Of a stretch of DNA of 64,000 bases, positions 27,278 to 36,120 are shown one piece after another. The DNA comes from Paracidovorax valerianellae. Its GTDB lineage: Bacteria; Pseudomonadota; Gammaproteobacteria; Burkholderiales; Burkholderiaceae_C. How positions within the stretch are numbered: position 1 is the stretch's first letter; the number at the start of each line of letters is the position of its first letter. The position numbers were made by a program, and so were the translations under genes. The stretch lies in NCBI RefSeq assembly GCF_900102625.1, contig NZ_FMZC01000001.1:1-64000 (forward strand). The letters are read 5' to 3'. A model generated the notes under the pieces. That model had not been told where the DNA came from and ran no database searches. It worked only from the letters and a program-made list of their open reading frames with translations.

Positions 27278-27988
27278 ATGAATTCGCTCCCCTCCTCTGC
27301 CCCCCATCCGTCCCATGAGGCCTCCAAGCGCGAGCGCCGCAAAGAGGCACGGCCGGGCGAGCTGCTGGACGCGGCACTCGAGCTGTTCGTCGAAAAAGGG
27401 TACGCCGCCACCAAGGTGGACGAGGTCGCAGCGCGTGCCGGCGTGTCCAAGGGCACGCTGTTCCTGTATTTCCCCAGCAAGGAAGACCTGTTCAAAGAGG
27501 TCGTGCGGCAAAACATCGGCCGGCATTTCCCCGAGTGGGATCTGGAGATCGACCAGTACCCGCACGGCACCGGCGAACTGCTGCGCTATGCCTACCAACT
27601 GTGGTGGGAACGCATCGGCGCCACGCCGGCGTCGGGCATCACCAAGTTGATGCTGGGCGAGTCGAACAATTTCCCGGACATCGTGGAGTTCTACCGCACC
27701 GAGGTGGTCGATCCCGGGCAAAAGCTCATCCGCCGCATCCTCCAGCGCGGCGTGGACCGGGGCGAATTCCGGGTCACGGACATGGACTGCGCCATTCACA
27801 TCGTGCTGGCGCCGCTCATCTTCATGACCATGTGGCGCCATTCGTCGGCGTGCATGCCCGACCTGGAGCGCATCACGCCCGAGCGCTTCATCGCGGCGCA
27901 GGTGGACAACATCCTTTGCGGACTGTGCGTGCAGGGCACGCCAGCCCCGGTGCCTGCTCTGCCCGGGGCCCCTAAAATCGAGGGTTGA
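27278..27988 (+). CDS. TetR/AcrR-family regulator
   Basis: A 236-aa regulator. The DNA-binding domain is at residues ~25-70: [20 protein letters not shown] followed by [20 protein letters not shown], a textbook TetR HTH. The C-terminal part is an all-helical ligand-binding domain. The ATG at 27278 is preceded by an operator-like dyad. No efflux pump is adjacent except TolC downstream, so regulation of the pcm-rhodanese-tolC genes 31 bp further on is possible but unproven. Confidence 0.9.
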   Translation: MNSLPSSAPHPSHEASKRERRKEARPGELLDAALELFVEKGYAATKVDEVAARAGVSKGTLFLYFPSKEDLFKEVVRQNIGRHFPEWDLEIDQYPHGTGELLRYAYQLWWERIGATPASGITKLMLGESNNFPDIVEFYRTEVVDPGQKLIRRILQRGVDRGEFRVTDMDCAIHIVLAPLIFMTMWRHSSACMPDLERITPERFIAAQVDNILCGLCVQGTPAPVPALPGAPKIEG

Positions 27989-28019
27989 CCCGATCCACGA
28001 TCCCGCCCGGAGTAATCCC

Positions 28020-28730
28020 ATGAACATGCCCCTGAACACGTCCGCCAACATCAGCGATCCCATCCTGCAAGCCCGCTACAACATGATCGAGCAGCAGATC
28101 CGCCCCTGGAACGTGCTCGACACCGACGTGCTGGACCTGCTGGCCGTCGTGCGCCGCGAAGACTTCGTGCCGCCCGCCTACCGCGGCATGGCGTTCATGG
28201 ACATGGAAATCCCCCTCAACGCCTCCAACGAGCAGGCCCAGCGCCTGGGCCAGTGCATGCTGGCTCCCCGCGTAGAAGCCCGCATGCTGCAGGACCTGCA
28301 GGTCAAGCCGACCGACCGGGTGCTGGAGATCGGCGCCGGCTCGGGCTACATGGCCGCGCTGCTGGCCCACCGCGCCGAGCACGTGCTCACGCTGGAACTG
28401 GTGCCCGACCTGGTCGAGTTCGCCCGTGAAAACCTGCGCAGCGCCGGCATTCAGAACGCCGAAGTGCGCCAGGCCGACGGTGCCGAAGGCGCCGCGGCCG
28501 ACGGCCCGTTCGACGTCATCGTGCTCAGCGGCTCGGTGAACGACGTGCCGCAGGCCCTGCTGTCCCAATTGCGCGAAGGCGGCCGCCTCGCAGCCATCGT
28601 CGGCGGCGAACCCATGATGCGCGCCACCTTCATCCGCCGCGCCGGCGACCGCTTCGAGACCACCAAGCCGTGGGACACCATCGCCCCGCGCCTGCAGCAT
28701 TTCCCGGAGCCTTCGCGCTTCACGTTCTGA
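28020..28730 (+). CDS. Protein-L-isoaspartate O-methyltransferase family protein
   Basis: A 236-aa SAM-dependent methyltransferase of the PCMT family. SAM motif I is VLEIGAGSGYMAALLA and the N-terminal QQIRPWNVLDTDVLDLLAVV is typical of the betaproteobacterial branch encoded beside tolC. Whether it repairs isoaspartate or has another substrate is unclear, because residues of the canonical isoaspartate pocket cannot be assigned with confidence. First gene of the run PCMT, rhodanese, TolC. Confidence 0.88.
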   Translation: MNMPLNTSANISDPILQARYNMIEQQIRPWNVLDTDVLDLLAVVRREDFVPPAYRGMAFMDMEIPLNASNEQAQRLGQCMLAPRVEARMLQDLQVKPTDRVLEIGAGSGYMAALLAHRAEHVLTLELVPDLVEFARENLRSAGIQNAEVRQADGAEGAAADGPFDVIVLSGSVNDVPQALLSQLREGGRLAAIVGGEPMMRATFIRRAGDRFETTKPWDTIAPRLQHFPEPSRFTF

Positions 28731-28761
28731 TCCTTTCTTTCCGTCTTTCTCAGGAATCCGC

Positions 28762-29106
28762 ATGATCGACCACGTCCGCCCCGCCCAGCTCACCGAGTGG
28801 CTCGCCGCCACCTCCGTCGGTGCCCGCCCGCTGGTGCTGGACGTGCGCGAGCCGTGGGAGCTGCAGACCGCGAGCGTCAAGGCCGAGGATGGGTTCGATG
28901 TGGCCACCATTCCGATGGGCGACTTGCCCTCGCGCCTGGCCGAACTGGACCGCGACCGCCCCATCGCCTGCCTGTGCCACCACGGCATGCGCAGCCTGCG
29001 CGTGGCCACCTACCTCGACCAGCAAGGCTTCGACCGCGTGGCCAACATCAGCGGCGGCATCGATGCCTGGTCGCACGAGCGCGACACGGCGGTCCCCCGG
29101 TATTGA
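28762..29106 (+). CDS. Rhodanese-domain protein
   Basis: A 114-aa single-domain rhodanese (sulfurtransferase). LVLDVREPWEL is the conserved first motif and ACLCHHGMRS carries the persulfide-forming Cys in the active-site loop. It lies 31 bp after the PCMT gene and 69 bp before tolC, an order common in betaproteobacteria. The sulfur acceptor is unknown. Confidence 0.9.
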   Translation: MIDHVRPAQLTEWLAATSVGARPLVLDVREPWELQTASVKAEDGFDVATIPMGDLPSRLAELDRDRPIACLCHHGMRSLRVATYLDQQGFDRVANISGGIDAWSHERDTAVPRY

Positions 29107-29175
29107 TCCACTCCGGCCGAGGCCACTGGCCCGGCAGCGCGTGGTGCCACGCCTCCTTTTTCCTGAAAGACGTTC

Positions 29176-30504
29176 ATGACCCTGCTTCGGTGCATTCCCT
29201 TGTCCCTGGCCGTGGCTGCCGCGCTCGCCAGTTATGGCGCGCAGGCCCAGAGCCTGTCCCAATTGGTGGAGATCGCGCGCAGCTACGACGCGCCGTTCCA
29301 GTCCGCCAAGGCCCAGTACGATGCCGCCGGTAGCCGTGCCGAGCAGGCCCGGGCCGGGTTGCTGCCGAGTGCGGGACTGTCCGCCGGTGCCAACTACGCC
29401 AACACCGATGTGAATCGACCACCCGTGGACCTGAGCGCCCCGAGCCAGAGCGTGGGCCTGACCGCCTCGCAGCCGCTGTACCGGCCGGCCAACCGCATCA
29501 CCTTCGAGCAGGGCAAGCGCGGCACCGACCTGGCGCAGGCGCAACTGGAAGGCGTGGCGCAGGACCTGATCGTGCGGGTCAGCCAGGCGTATTTCGACGC
29601 GCTGGCGGCGCGTGACACCCTCGCCTTCGTACAGGCGCAAAAGGCGGCCGTGGCCGAGCAACTGGCCTCGGCCAAGCGCAACTTCGAAGTCGGCACCTCC
29701 ACCGTGACCGACTCGCGCGAAGCGCAGGCGCGCTTCGACCTCGTCATCGCCCAGGAGATCGCGGCCGACAACGACCTGCGCGTCAAGCAACTGGCGCTCG
29801 ATCAGGTCGTGGGCCGCCCCGGCGTGGCACCACAACCGCTGGCCCTGCCAGTGCAGTTGCCTGAAGTGGCCCCCGCCGATGTGGGCACCTGGGTGCGCTC
29901 GGCGGAAGAGCTGCAGCCGCAAGTGCGGCAAGCCGCCATCGCCCTTGATGTGGCCCGCCTGGAAACGAAGAAGGCCGAAACCGGCCACCTGCCCACCGTG
30001 GACCTGCAGGCCGGCTACAGCGTGTCGCGCAACCCCAAGGGCACGCCCACCATCCCGAACGTCAACTCGCGCACCAACAACGCCACCGTGGGCGTGCAGC
30101 TCACGCTGCCGCTTTTTGCCGGCTTCTCCGTGCAAAACCGCATCAAGGAAACGCTGTCGCTCGAAGACAAGGCCCTTGCCGACCTGGACAACGCCCGCCG
30201 CACCGTGGCACAGGCCACGCGCTCGGCGTTCTACGGCGTGCAGTCCGGCCAGGGCCAGGTGCGCGCGCTGGAAGCGGCAGAGGCCTCCAGCCAGAGCGCG
30301 CTGGAAGCCAACCAGCTGGGCTACCAGGTGGGCGTGCGCATCAACATCGACGTGCTCAACTCCCAGAGCCAGCTCTACCAGACCAAGCGCGACCTGGCGC
30401 AGGCGCGCTACAACGTGCTGCTGGGCACGCTCAAGCTGCGGCAGGCGGCCGGCACGCTGTCACAGGATGACCTGCTGGCCATCGATGCGCTGACGGTGCG
30501 CTGA
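29176..30504 (+). CDS. tolC: TolC-family outer-membrane channel protein
   Basis: A 442-aa outer-membrane efflux duct with a signal peptide (ending SYGAQAQ). It has two related halves of the OEP fold: SLSQLVEIARSYDAPFQSAK early and long coiled-coil helices such as EANQLGYQVGVRINIDVLNS near the end. It would form the trimeric exit tunnel for tripartite drug pumps and type I secretion. Last gene of the PCMT-rhodanese-tolC run and convergent with the kinase gene. Confidence 0.92.
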   Translation: MTLLRCIPLSLAVAAALASYGAQAQSLSQLVEIARSYDAPFQSAKAQYDAAGSRAEQARAGLLPSAGLSAGANYANTDVNRPPVDLSAPSQSVGLTASQPLYRPANRITFEQGKRGTDLAQAQLEGVAQDLIVRVSQAYFDALAARDTLAFVQAQKAAVAEQLASAKRNFEVGTSTVTDSREAQARFDLVIAQEIAADNDLRVKQLALDQVVGRPGVAPQPLALPVQLPEVAPADVGTWVRSAEELQPQVRQAAIALDVARLETKKAETGHLPTVDLQAGYSVSRNPKGTPTIPNVNSRTNNATVGVQLTLPLFAGFSVQNRIKETLSLEDKALADLDNARRTVAQATRSAFYGVQSGQGQVRALEAAEASSQSALEANQLGYQVGVRINIDVLNSQSQLYQTKRDLAQARYNVLLGTLKLRQAAGTLSQDDLLAIDALTVR

Positions 30505-30518
30505 GGGCGGCAGAGCGG

Positions 30519-32063
30519 CTAAGCCGCGCCGCCCAACCGCTCATAGATCGCATGGATGTCATCGCGGGGCGGCAACTCGCCGAAAAACGGGTCCTGCAGC
30601 AATGCTGCGGCGCTGGCGCGCTCATCAGGATCTCGGGCAATCATCCGGTTGATGAGCTGGACGATGTGCGTTTTTTCGCCTGCAGGCAACTTCTGCAACG
30701 CTTCCATGAACGGGAAGGTATCGACCGAAGAGGCGCTGCTGAGGCCGACCAGGCCCATCGCGCGGGAGGGCGTTTTCAGGAAGTGCACGAGCAACTGGGC
30801 CACGCTGTAGACGTCGCGCTTGTGGTGGCTGGCCGATGGCCGCATTTCAAAGTAGCCCGCGGTGCCGACTTGGATGGGTTCGCCCTCTTCGCGGCCCAGA
30901 CCCATGTCGATCAGCCGGAACATCTTCTGCCGTTCATCGTAGATGACGTTGTTGTGCGAGATGTCCTGGTGCACCACCCCCTCGTCGGCGAACCGTGAAG
31001 CACCGATGAGAACGTCGGCCACCATCTGCCGCCCGAGGGCCAGGTAGTCGAGTGGTTGGATGGCGCCCTGGTCCAGCGCGTGGCGGGACTGGCCGATCAC
31101 CTGGAGAACCGTGGGCCCCTCGATTTTCTCCAGGAGGATTCCGAACAGGGCATCGATCTGCACCAGCCCATACACGCGCATGACCTGGGCGGTGTCTCCG
31201 AGCGAAGCCGCCACTTGGTATTCCTTGTAGATCTTGGCTTTCTCCTGTTCGATCGCATCGGACAGGCTGTTCTCGCCGGCAGGCAGCGTGTGGAAAAACT
31301 TGTTGAACACCGGGTTGGTAGGGTCGGTGCACAGCATCGCCTTGAAGACGAAGTCTCGCCCGCAATCCCGGCCATCGCGCCAGAAGTTCTCGGCCAGCCG
31401 CACCGCGTACGCCGCGCCGGAGACACCCGAGCCCAGTCGTTGCATGCCTTGGGCGAAGTCGCAAGAGCCTTCCCCCGAACGGTCCAGTGCAACCACAGTG
31501 AATCCATTGCTGATTTCCGCTGCGCCCGGTTTCAACGCGGCCAGTCTTTCCGCCAGATCCGGCATGTTTGATTGCAGGCTGAGCCTTCGCACCAGGCGCG
31601 GGCTGATCACCACGCCCGGGCTGGTCGAACGCATGATGCTGTGCAGCCTGCGCTCGTTGCCCAATGCCATGGGGGCATTCCACGCATCCGACGGCTTGTG
31701 CCGGGACACTGGCGTGGGCGGGTCCAAAAGCGCAGCGAGCGTCGAAGGCGGACTGGGAAACGCTTTCGCGCCCGGGCTGAAGCGCGGCGTTGGCAATGGA
31801 CTGGCCCCACCCGGCAAGGAGCCTGGACTGAACGCCCTCGCCATGCGATCGGCCAGCGATGGAAGCTGCGCATTGAACCGCAGGCCCTCGCCCGCCTGCT
31901 CGCCCAGTCGGAGGCGCCGCCGCTTCAGCAGAGGCGCAGGCGGATCGTCCGCCTCCGCTTCAGGCGGGCGGGGATTCGCCGCAGGCCCAGGTTCCGGGCT
32001 GGCAGGTGTTCGGCTCTCTTGCGCGCCCGGACGGGGACTGGCCGAAAGCGGATGAGAAATCAT
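30519..32063 (-). CDS. Ser/Thr protein kinase-like protein, candidate type III effector
   Basis: A 514-aa protein. The first ~25 residues (MISHPLSASPRPGAQESRTP) and much of the first 150 are Ser/Pro-rich and disordered, like type III secretion signals. A KRRRLRL cluster could be a nuclear localisation signal. A kinase domain spans residues ~190-500: glycine-rich GSGVSGAAYAV, catalytic loop HQDISHNN (Asp ~367), DMG in place of DFG (Asp ~386), then GTAGYFEMRP. A perfect PIP box lies 81 bp before the ATG at 32063. The frame opens earlier at 32135, but that start is only 9 bp from the PIP box and is unlikely. Confidence 0.8.
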   Translation of the reverse strand: MISHPLSASPRPGAQESRTPASPEPGPAANPRPPEAEADDPPAPLLKRRRLRLGEQAGEGLRFNAQLPSLADRMARAFSPGSLPGGASPLPTPRFSPGAKAFPSPPSTLAALLDPPTPVSRHKPSDAWNAPMALGNERRLHSIMRSTSPGVVISPRLVRRLSLQSNMPDLAERLAALKPGAAEISNGFTVVALDRSGEGSCDFAQGMQRLGSGVSGAAYAVRLAENFWRDGRDCGRDFVFKAMLCTDPTNPVFNKFFHTLPAGENSLSDAIEQEKAKIYKEYQVAASLGDTAQVMRVYGLVQIDALFGILLEKIEGPTVLQVIGQSRHALDQGAIQPLDYLALGRQMVADVLIGASRFADEGVVHQDISHNNVIYDERQKMFRLIDMGLGREEGEPIQVGTAGYFEMRPSASHHKRDVYSVAQLLVHFLKTPSRAMGLVGLSSASSVDTFPFMEALQKLPAGEKTHIVQLINRMIARDPDERASAAALLQDPFFGELPPRDDIHAIYERLGGAA

Positions 32064-32143
32064 GGTGGCGGGCGGGCTCGAAGGGCCGTACGACGGGAGG
32101 ATGCCCACTAGACCCCGACCGGGGCCGTTTCGCACGCGCAGAC

Positions 32144-32168
32144 CCGAAACGCTGAGCGATCATCCGAA
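32144..32168 (-). promoter_or_regulatory. PIP box (HrpX-type promoter element)
   Basis: On the minus strand TTCGG (32168-32164), exactly 15 bases, then TTCGG (32148-32144), matching TTCGB-N15-TTCGB fully. HrpX-type AraC activators of plant pathogens use this box to switch on type III effector genes. A TAGTGG sequence lies about 33 bases downstream, close to but not a perfect -10. The box sits in the 165-bp gap before the kinase gene. Confidence 0.8.
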
Positions 32169-32228
32169 CCCGGCAGCAACCGGCAGGTACCAGCCGCGGA
32201 ATTACCTCGCCGCCGCCAGTGCAAGCGT

Positions 32229-32729
32229 TCAGGGATTGACCGGCTTCACCGCGCCGTCCCAGTGCTCGGCGAGCTTGCCGCTCTCGATGCGAAACATGTC
32301 GAACCAAGTGGTCGTGTATTTGCGGCCAGGGTCCTTGGGCTCGGGGTATTCGCGAACGAAGCTCAGGATCACCATGTCGCGCTCGGCGACGATCGAAACG
32401 AGTGGCGCCTTGATGCGTTCTTCTACCGGCTGGGGCGCGGGATTCCTGCGTAGCACGAAAGCGACCATGGCGGCGCGGCCGGTCGGCACGTTCGGGTTGT
32501 GCTGCACATAGGACTCGGCCACGTATTTGTCGGCCTGCGCCACCTGCCCGGCCTCGAACACCTCGCGCCAGAAGTCGTAGACCAGCCGCTTGTTGGCGCG
32601 CAGCACCGGGTCCGCGCTGGCCAGCAGCGCTTGCTGATCGGCGGCCGGCTGGACGGGAACCTGCGCGAAGCCGGCCAGGGGCAGCGCGGCGCTGAGGGCG
32701 AAGATCCAATGGGCGAGGTGTTTTTTCAT
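32229..32729 (-). CDS. Secreted SnoaL/NTF2-like protein
   Basis: A 166-aa protein with a signal peptide (MKKHLAHWIFALSAALPLAG, ending FAQ). Its domain of the SnoaL-like polyketide-cyclase/NTF2 fold contains AESYVQHNPNVPTGRAAMVAF and WFDMFRIESGKLAEHWD, the usual family elements. The activity is unknown; secreted members often bind small ligands or act as aldol-type isomerases. Located between the Pat-like gene and the kinase gene on the same strand. Confidence 0.85.
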   Translation of the reverse strand: MKKHLAHWIFALSAALPLAGFAQVPVQPAADQQALLASADPVLRANKRLVYDFWREVFEAGQVAQADKYVAESYVQHNPNVPTGRAAMVAFVLRRNPAPQPVEERIKAPLVSIVAERDMVILSFVREYPEPKDPGRKYTTTWFDMFRIESGKLAEHWDGAVKPVNP

Positions 32730-32809
32730 GAAGGCCGTGCGTGCAGTGCGGTTGAAGGTTCGCCGATCCCCTGGCGGGACGGCGACAGAAGGCCCGATCA
32801 AGGCCGGGC

Positions 32810-35503
32810 TCAAAGTTGGTGCGTCACCAGCTTGAAGTCCGGATCGTCAGGGTACGCCTTCACCTCGAACCCCAGGCGCCGCATCAGCTTGAGCATGCTG
32901 GGGTTGTTGGCCAGCACCAGCCCGTCGATCTCCGACAGGCCGCGCTCGCGGGCCACGTCCATGATGCTGAGCATCAGGCGCGACCCCATGCCCCGGCCGT
33001 TGAAGTCGTCGGCCACCACCAGCGCGAATTCGCAGCTCGACTGGTCGGGGTTGGTCACATAGCGCGATACACCCACGATGCGTTCGGTGCCGACGATCTC
33101 GCCGTCTTCGCCCGCGCTGCGTTCGCGGTACACCGCCACCAGCGCCATTTCGCGGTCGTAGTCGATGAGGGTGAAGCGCGCCAGCATCGATGCGGGCAGC
33201 TCGGCGATCTGCGAGATGAAGCGGAAGTACCGGCTCTCGGGCGACAGTTCTTTCACCAGCTTTTGCAGCATCTGCGCATCGTCCGGCCGCACCGGGCGCA
33301 CCAGGTATTCGCCGCCGCCGCGCAGGGGCCAAAGCTGTTCGTAGCGGGCCGGGTACGGCAGGATGGCCAAGTGCCCGTAGCGGTCGCTGCGCCCGCCCAC
33401 CGATTGCGCAGCGTGGCCCACCACGATGCGCGCATCGACCGCGACGGCGCCCTGCTCGTCCACGATCAGGGGGTTGATGTCCATCTCGCGCAGTTGCGGC
33501 AGCGCGCACACCATTTCAGAGACGCGCAGCAGCACCTGCTCCAGCCCTTCGCGGTGCACGGCACTCGCGCCGCGCCATTCGCCCAGCGTTTCCGCCACGC
33601 GCGAACGTTCGATGAGCCGTCGCGCCAGAAACTGGTTGAGCGGCGGCAGCTCCATGGCGCGGTCGTCGATGAGCTCGATCATGGTGCCGCCCGCGCCGAA
33701 GGTGATGACGGGGCCGAACGGGTCGTCGGTGACCAGGCCGATGCAGATCTCGCGGCCGCGGCGGGCACGCGCCATTTTCTGGACCGTCACGCCCTGGATG
33801 CGCGCGCCCGGCTGCAGTCGGGCCACGCGCTGCACCATGTCGGTGTAGGCGTCGCGCGCCGCGGCGCCGGAGTGGATGTCGAGCGCCACGCCGCCCACGT
33901 CGGACTTGTGGCTCACGTCCGGCGAATCGATCTTGAGCGCCACCGGAAAGCCCAGTTGCGTGGCGATCATCATGGCCTCGTGCGCGCTGCGGGCCAGCAG
34001 CGTCTTGGTGACCGGAACGTTGAAGGCCGCCAGCAGCGTCTTGGACTCCATCTCGGTCAGCACGTGGCGACGCTCGGCCAGCACGCTTTCGATCATGAGG
34101 CGCGCGCCTTCGATGTCGGGCTTGGCCAGCGAGGTGAGCGGCGGCGGCGTCTGCTGGAGCAACTGCTGGTTCTGATAGAACGAGGCGATGTTGCCGAAGG
34201 CGCCCACGGCGGCCTCCGGCGTGCGAAAGCTGGGAATGGCGGCGGCGCGCAGCACCTCGCGCGCGGGGCCCACCGAGGCGTCGCCCATCCAGCATGCGAG
34301 CAGCGGCTTGCCCATGCGGCGCTTGGTTTCGGCAAGCGCGGTGGCGACGGCGGCGGCATCCATGCCGGGCTTGGGTGAATAGATGGCGAGCACGCCGTCG
34401 ATCTGCCGGTCTTTCTCGGCAGCCTCGACCGCGTGGCGGAAATGCTCGGGGCCCGCCTCTTCCGACACGTCGATCAGGTCGGCCAGCGAAGCCAGCGGCG
34501 GCAGCAGCGGCGCGAGCGCGTCGGCCGACGCGGGCGACAAGCGACCCAGTTGCAGCAGGATTTCGTTCACCCAGTCGGCGGCCAGCACGCCCGGCCCGCC
34601 GCCGTTGGTGACGATGGCCAGCCGCCGGCCCACCGGCCGGTAGCGCGAGGCCAGGCACTTGGCGGCCGAGAACAGCTCCACGAACGAGCGCACCCGCACC
34701 GCGCCTGCGCGCCGCAGGGCGGCATCGAACACGTCGTCGCTGCCCACGATGGCGCCGCTGTGCGTGTGGGCGGCCTCGTTGCCGGCGGGCTTGCGGCCGG
34801 CCTTGAGCACCACCACCGGCTTGGCATTGGCCGCCGAGCGCAGCGCGCTCATGAACCGGCGCGCGCTGGAGATGCCTTCCATGTAGACCACGATGCTTTG
34901 CGTGCGCGCATCGTTGGCCAGAAAGTCCAGCACCTGCGAGATGTCCACGTCGGTGTTCGGCCCCAGCGACACCACGGTCGAAAAGCCCACCGCGTTCTTG
35001 GTGCCCCAGTCGAGGATCGAGGAGGTCAGCGCGCCCGACTGGCACACCAGCGCCAGCGACCCTTCCCGCGCGAGCGGCCCGGCCGCGCTGGCGTTGAGCT
35101 GCAGGTGCGGGCGCTGCAGGCCCAGCGAGTTGGGCCCCAGCAGGTGCATGCCTTCGCGGCGGGCGATGTGCTTGAGCCGCGCCGCCTGTTCGGCATCCAT
35201 GCCGTGCGACAGCACCACCGCGGCGCGGCAGCCGATGCGCCCGGCCACCTCCATCGCCGCGACCACGTCCTCGGGCGGCAGCGCGATCAGCGCCAGATCG
35301 GCCCGAGTCTGCGCCAGATCGGCGAGCGTGCCGCTGGTGTGGATGTCCAGAAACTGCAGGGTGCCGGTGAAGCGCTGCGCCCGCAGCGCGGTGTGCAGCG
35401 CGCGGGCGCAGGGGACGAGCGAATCAGGGACTTCGGCCTGGCCGGCCAGCACGATGATGGAGCTGGGGGCGAAGAGCGGGGTGAGGTAGTGTTTTTCGAT
35501 CAT
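32810..35503 (-). CDS. Pat-like protein lysine acetyltransferase (NDP-forming acyl-CoA synthetase + GNAT)
   Basis: An 897-aa fusion protein. Residues ~1-450 form the CoA-binding and ligase-like domains (ALVCQSGALTSSILDWGTKN), ~480-690 an ATP-grasp domain (GFPVALKIDSPDVSHKSDVG), and ~720-890 a GNAT domain (VADDFNGRGMGSRLMLSIMD). The layout matches Pat/YfiQ, which acetylates metabolic enzymes such as acetyl-CoA synthetase. The catalytic phospho-His of true ligases is not evident, consistent with a regulatory role. An acyl-CoA ligase (PrpE) 14 kb away is a conceivable target, which is inference. Confidence 0.9.
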   Translation of the reverse strand: MIEKHYLTPLFAPSSIIVLAGQAEVPDSLVPCARALHTALRAQRFTGTLQFLDIHTSGTLADLAQTRADLALIALPPEDVVAAMEVAGRIGCRAAVVLSHGMDAEQAARLKHIARREGMHLLGPNSLGLQRPHLQLNASAAGPLAREGSLALVCQSGALTSSILDWGTKNAVGFSTVVSLGPNTDVDISQVLDFLANDARTQSIVVYMEGISSARRFMSALRSAANAKPVVVLKAGRKPAGNEAAHTHSGAIVGSDDVFDAALRRAGAVRVRSFVELFSAAKCLASRYRPVGRRLAIVTNGGGPGVLAADWVNEILLQLGRLSPASADALAPLLPPLASLADLIDVSEEAGPEHFRHAVEAAEKDRQIDGVLAIYSPKPGMDAAAVATALAETKRRMGKPLLACWMGDASVGPAREVLRAAAIPSFRTPEAAVGAFGNIASFYQNQQLLQQTPPPLTSLAKPDIEGARLMIESVLAERRHVLTEMESKTLLAAFNVPVTKTLLARSAHEAMMIATQLGFPVALKIDSPDVSHKSDVGGVALDIHSGAAARDAYTDMVQRVARLQPGARIQGVTVQKMARARRGREICIGLVTDDPFGPVITFGAGGTMIELIDDRAMELPPLNQFLARRLIERSRVAETLGEWRGASAVHREGLEQVLLRVSEMVCALPQLREMDINPLIVDEQGAVAVDARIVVGHAAQSVGGRSDRYGHLAILPYPARYEQLWPLRGGGEYLVRPVRPDDAQMLQKLVKELSPESRYFRFISQIAELPASMLARFTLIDYDREMALVAVYRERSAGEDGEIVGTERIVGVSRYVTNPDQSSCEFALVVADDFNGRGMGSRLMLSIMDVARERGLSEIDGLVLANNPSMLKLMRRLGFEVKAYPDDPDFKLVTHQL

Positions 35504-35634
35504 GGCAGTCAGCGGTCATGCGCGTCACAGCCGGTCCATCCGTTCGTGCACGGCGGCGATACGGCGGCGATACCGCGGGGTGGCGCGTTGCCGGCATTTT
35601 GCGGCATCGGGCTTGGCTGCGGTGTTGCCCGGCC

Positions 35635-36120
35635 TCAAAGGTCTTCGGTGCGGTCGAGCCAGTCCGAGATGATGGTGTGCACCAGCCACAGCGTCTGGAA
35701 CAGCATGGCGCCCGCAAACGCCGCGATGGCGATACAGGCGAGAAAGCACGGAAAGTAATCCACCAGGCCCAGGGTGACCTGCGCGGCCGCGCCGATCAGG
35801 GCCGAGACGATGGACGCGAAGATCAGGTTGCTGACGTTGCGTACCTGCGTGTAGCGCTTCAAGCGCGGGTCGATCTTCTTCAGCTGCTCGAACAGCTCGC
35901 GGTAGCGCGGGGTGTCGAACACCGTCTCCTTGAACTTGACGACGATGAAGATCTTGAGCGACAGCAGAAAGCTGCCGGTGGTGAGCAGCCCGGTGAACAG
36001 GCTCGCCCGGATCTTGTCGGCGTAGAACTGCATGGCGCCGTGGGCGTCGGGCACCCAGTAGACGACGCCCGCCACCACCAGGGTCGAAAACAGCAGCGCC
36101 TGCAGAACATAGCGCCTCAT
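35635..36120 (-). CDS. Unknown membrane protein, 161 aa
   Basis: An unrecognised inner-membrane protein with four hydrophobic segments: two in the N-terminal third (LLFSTLVVAGVVYWV; LFTGLLTTGSFLLSLKIFIV), a basic cytoplasmic middle (LKKIDPRLKRYTQVRNVSN), and two at the end. The start overlaps the stop of the 311-aa gene by 4 bases. Such tight coupling of a soluble protein and a four-helix membrane protein resembles sensor-effector pairs of defence systems, but no known family could be assigned. Confidence 0.65.
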   Translation of the reverse strand: MRRYVLQALLFSTLVVAGVVYWVPDAHGAMQFYADKIRASLFTGLLTTGSFLLSLKIFIVVKFKETVFDTPRYRELFEQLKKIDPRLKRYTQVRNVSNLIFASIVSALIGAAAQVTLGLVDYFPCFLACIAIAAFAGAMLFQTLWLVHTIISDWLDRTEDL

